Source: a virus
Virus record (IMG/VR): IMGVR_UViG_3300009370_000133
Location: 1-28,923 of that record
DNA length: 28,923 nucleotides
Direction: 5' to 3' (one strand)
The position numbers and the translations under genes are program-made. Positions 27,627 through 28,923 of the stretch are shown in pieces; position 1 is the first letter of the stretch, and every line of letters starts with the position of its first letter. Below the pieces are notes generated by a model. That model saw nothing but the letters and a program-made list of their open reading frames with translations. It was not told where the DNA came from and did no database searches.

Positions 27627-28504
27627 TTCACCACCTCTAACAGTCGCTTTTGATAAAACTCTGGCAATTCCTCGATAACCTCTTGCATTCCAAATTCGTC
27701 ATCATTGGCCTTGTGTTCGCGGTAGTTGTCGATTGCCTTTCGATATATTTCAGCCCCTTTGGCGTGCATCGCATTCCAATAGTTTTTTTGGCCTGTTACG
27801 TCTGATTTGAAATCAAGAAGTTCTATCATCAAAGAATCAGATGCAATTGCGTTTGCTTCATCTGCCATTAAGGCTAAGGTGCTGGTTTCTTGTTCGCTCA
27901 GTTCCGCTTGATAATGTTTCATTACCCTTGCAAATATTTGCCGAACTCTACGGTTGGTTTCGGACACTTCGCCAAATGAAAACCTGGTTTTCCCGTTTGC
28001 ATCTTTTCCTGCCAAATAAACAAGCTTTCCATCGTCAAATTCATTGATCCAGCGCCAGTCCTTCAAGAATGAAAAACTTGCATAAACCTTATTCCCCTTC
28101 TCGGTAAATTCGCCGTTCTCAAGCCAAATAAATATGCTTGGGTAGTCGTATAACTCTCGACCAATACCCAAGTTAAAACATGCCCGTTTAAAAGAATCTG
28201 ACGCCAGTCCCTTGGCTGCTTCCGTATTACTCTCGGTGCCAGTGTCCCACTTGGTTACCCACTGTTTTGATTTTTCATGCCAGATAGACACACCGCACAG
28301 CATAAGGCTCCCAATTTGCTTGTAGTCGCGCTGCCATCCATCTACACCAAAAACACTGTCCAGACGCCTCATGTCGCATCGTGCGTCTTTGTATGCCAAG
28401 AGAATGGCAAACACACCATTGTTGGTTTTCTTTACCTGTTGCACCCTGAACTCTATTTCGTTACAGGTTAACGGCCTTTGCAGCCTTTCTATCTTCTTTG
28501 TCAT
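27623..28504 (-). CDS. Rad52/Rad22-like single-strand annealing protein (293 aa)
   Basis: Residues ~35-130 match the Rad52-type core: KDARCDMRRLDSVFGVDGWQ, then KWDTGTESNTEAAKGLASDS and FKRACFNLGIGRELYDYP, the S/D-x-F-K-R-A-x-x-x-x-G-I-G-R-x-L-Y-D-x-P signature. Such proteins anneal complementary ssDNA and stimulate phage recombination. The C-terminal ~150 residues are helical and divergent. I choose the ATG at 28504; the frame also allows a TTG three codons before, but the AGG upstream fits the ATG. It shares an operon with ssb. Confidence 0.88.
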   Translation of the reverse strand: MTKKIERLQRPLTCNEIEFRVQQVKKTNNGVFAILLAYKDARCDMRRLDSVFGVDGWQRDYKQIGSLMLCGVSIWHEKSKQWVTKWDTGTESNTEAAKGLASDSFKRACFNLGIGRELYDYPSIFIWLENGEFTEKGNKVYASFSFLKDWRWINEFDDGKLVYLAGKDANGKTRFSFGEVSETNRRVRQIFARVMKHYQAELSEQETSTLALMADEANAIASDSLMIELLDFKSDVTGQKNYWNAMHAKGAEIYRKAIDNYREHKANDDEFGMQEVIEELPEFYQKRLLEVVK

Positions 28505-28634
28505 TTTCTTCAACCTGTCTCAATAAAGTTTCTGTATGCTGCTTCTGTAGCCACCGCTTAAAGCAGGGGTCTTGTTCGACATCAAAGCCATCTGGGGCAC
28601 TGCCGTCAATATAGTCTTTGTCCTCATAACCCAT
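28461..28634 (-). CDS. Small acidic hypothetical protein overlapping the annealase start (57 aa)
   Basis: The frame begins MGYEDKDYIDGSAPDGFDVE, with GGAG seven bases upstream of its ATG, and ends DRKAAKAVNL. It overlaps the 58-aa gene by 11 bases at its start and the annealase gene by 44 bases at its end, in a different frame. The N-terminal half is strongly acidic and the C-terminal half is a charged helix. No family recognised. Confidence 0.65.
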   Translation of the reverse strand: MGYEDKDYIDGSAPDGFDVEQDPCFKRWLQKQHTETLLRQVEENDKEDRKAAKAVNL

Positions 28635-28800
28635 GGTCCGGCTCCAAAGCGGCCAACATGATGTTCATGGCCTTGGTTAGGTCCATGTCCTCTACAACCA
28701 TGCTCCCAAATTTGACGATCCACATGTGTCCTCGTGTTGTTACCTTAAACTTCTTGTTTTGCGATGCCGCCAAGAGTTTTAGCTTGTTCAATATTTTCAT
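28624..28800 (-). CDS. Small basic hypothetical protein (58 aa)
   Basis: I start at the ATG at 28800, with GAGG eight bases upstream, rather than at far-upstream ATGs that read the alanine-rich gene out of frame. It begins MKILNKLKLLAASQNKKFKV and ends MLAALEPDHGL; the first half is basic and the middle may be a beta strand pair (HMWIVKFGSMVVED). It lies ten bases after the alanine-rich gene. Function unknown. Confidence 0.64.
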   Translation of the reverse strand: MKILNKLKLLAASQNKKFKVTTRGHMWIVKFGSMVVEDMDLTKAMNIMLAALEPDHGL

Positions 28801-28810
28801 GTTCTTTGCC

Positions 28811-28923
28811 TCAACAAAAGTGCTTAATAAATAGCTGTTTGATTTCTTCGTTTTTCGCATCCCTCGCAGCATCCCCCGCAGCATCCCCCGCAGCCCACGC
28901 AGCAGCCCTCGCAGCATCCCTCG
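28811..28923 (-). CDS. C-terminal end of an alanine-rich repeat protein (partial)
   Basis: The frame enters from the right edge and encodes repeats of DAARAAAWAAGDAAGDAARD, then KNEEIKQLFIKHFC and a TGA at 28811-28813. Alanine-rich proteins with D/R-A-A periodicity and a C-terminal Q-L/F helix are common in phage and prophage early regions. The other frames over this stretch are Cys-rich or Leu/Met/Arg-rich and are shadows. The DNA repeats in 12-15-base units (GCAGCATCCC). Confidence 0.6.
   Translation of the reverse strand, partial: RDAARAAAWAAGDAAGDAARDAKNEEIKQLFIKHFC

Noticed and set aside
1-28923. CRISPR array, insertion sequence or rRNA gene
   Set aside because: No regularly spaced repeats with spacers, transposase genes or rRNA-like sequence were seen.

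Overview
The window is bacteriophage DNA from end to end. It carries a near-complete late (virion) gene set of a short-tailed, podovirus-like temperate phage together with its integration and recombination module. The host is Gram-negative and probably a proteobacterium: there is an Rz/Rz1-type spanin pair with a lipobox on the outer-membrane partner, and a consensus IHF site in the attachment region. I cannot name the species. Base composition looks moderate to AT-leaning by eye.

Layout. (1) Positions 1-1589, plus strand: the end of the rightward early operon, with tiny ORFs, a RusA-type Holliday-junction resolvase and a 205-aa protein placed where a lambdoid Q antiterminator would sit. (2) 1586-2034: a strong sigma70 promoter, a structured leader and two intrinsic terminators, an arrangement resembling lambda pR'-6S-tR'. 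(3) 2035-6865: two beta-rich/LamG virion proteins, then a lysis cassette (minimal M15 endopeptidase, two-TM holin candidate, Rz/Rz1, extra small membrane proteins), then small accessory proteins including a bacterial Ig-like domain protein. (4) 6865-22291: terminase small and large subunits, portal, GNAT-like protein, three large candidate internal/ejection proteins (one ending in an S74-type self-cleaving chaperone motif), zinc-ribbon protein, scaffold, major capsid protein, a nested pair of overlapping genes, tail adaptor, tail nozzle and tail fibre.

(5) 22281-24003, minus strand: a block of small genes, several sharing the same ribosome-binding site and an MSDIQR(Y/F) N-terminus. (6) 24004-24371: probable attP, with a tRNA T-arm-like core, repeated TTGTCGAAA arm-type sites, an IHF consensus and a leftward promoter. 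(7) 24372-28923, minus strand: tyrosine integrase, DUF4224-type excisionase candidate, YopX-family protein, SSB, Rad52-like annealing protein and many small genes, most coupled by ATGA-type overlaps. This resembles the lambda PL operon.

How it works together: SSB, the Rad52-like annealase and RusA form a recombination set. The integrase and the DUF4224 protein would control integration and excision. The 205-aa protein probably lets polymerase from the promoter at 1586 read through the leader terminators and on through lysis, packaging, head and tail genes. Phage genes lie on both sides of attP, which suggests circular, permuted or tandem phage DNA rather than a single integrated prophage.

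Most notable points: the out-of-frame nested lysine-rich gene after the capsid gene, start codons abutting terminator hairpins, an antisense two-TM membrane gene inside the virion operon, and the modular MSDIQR genes.
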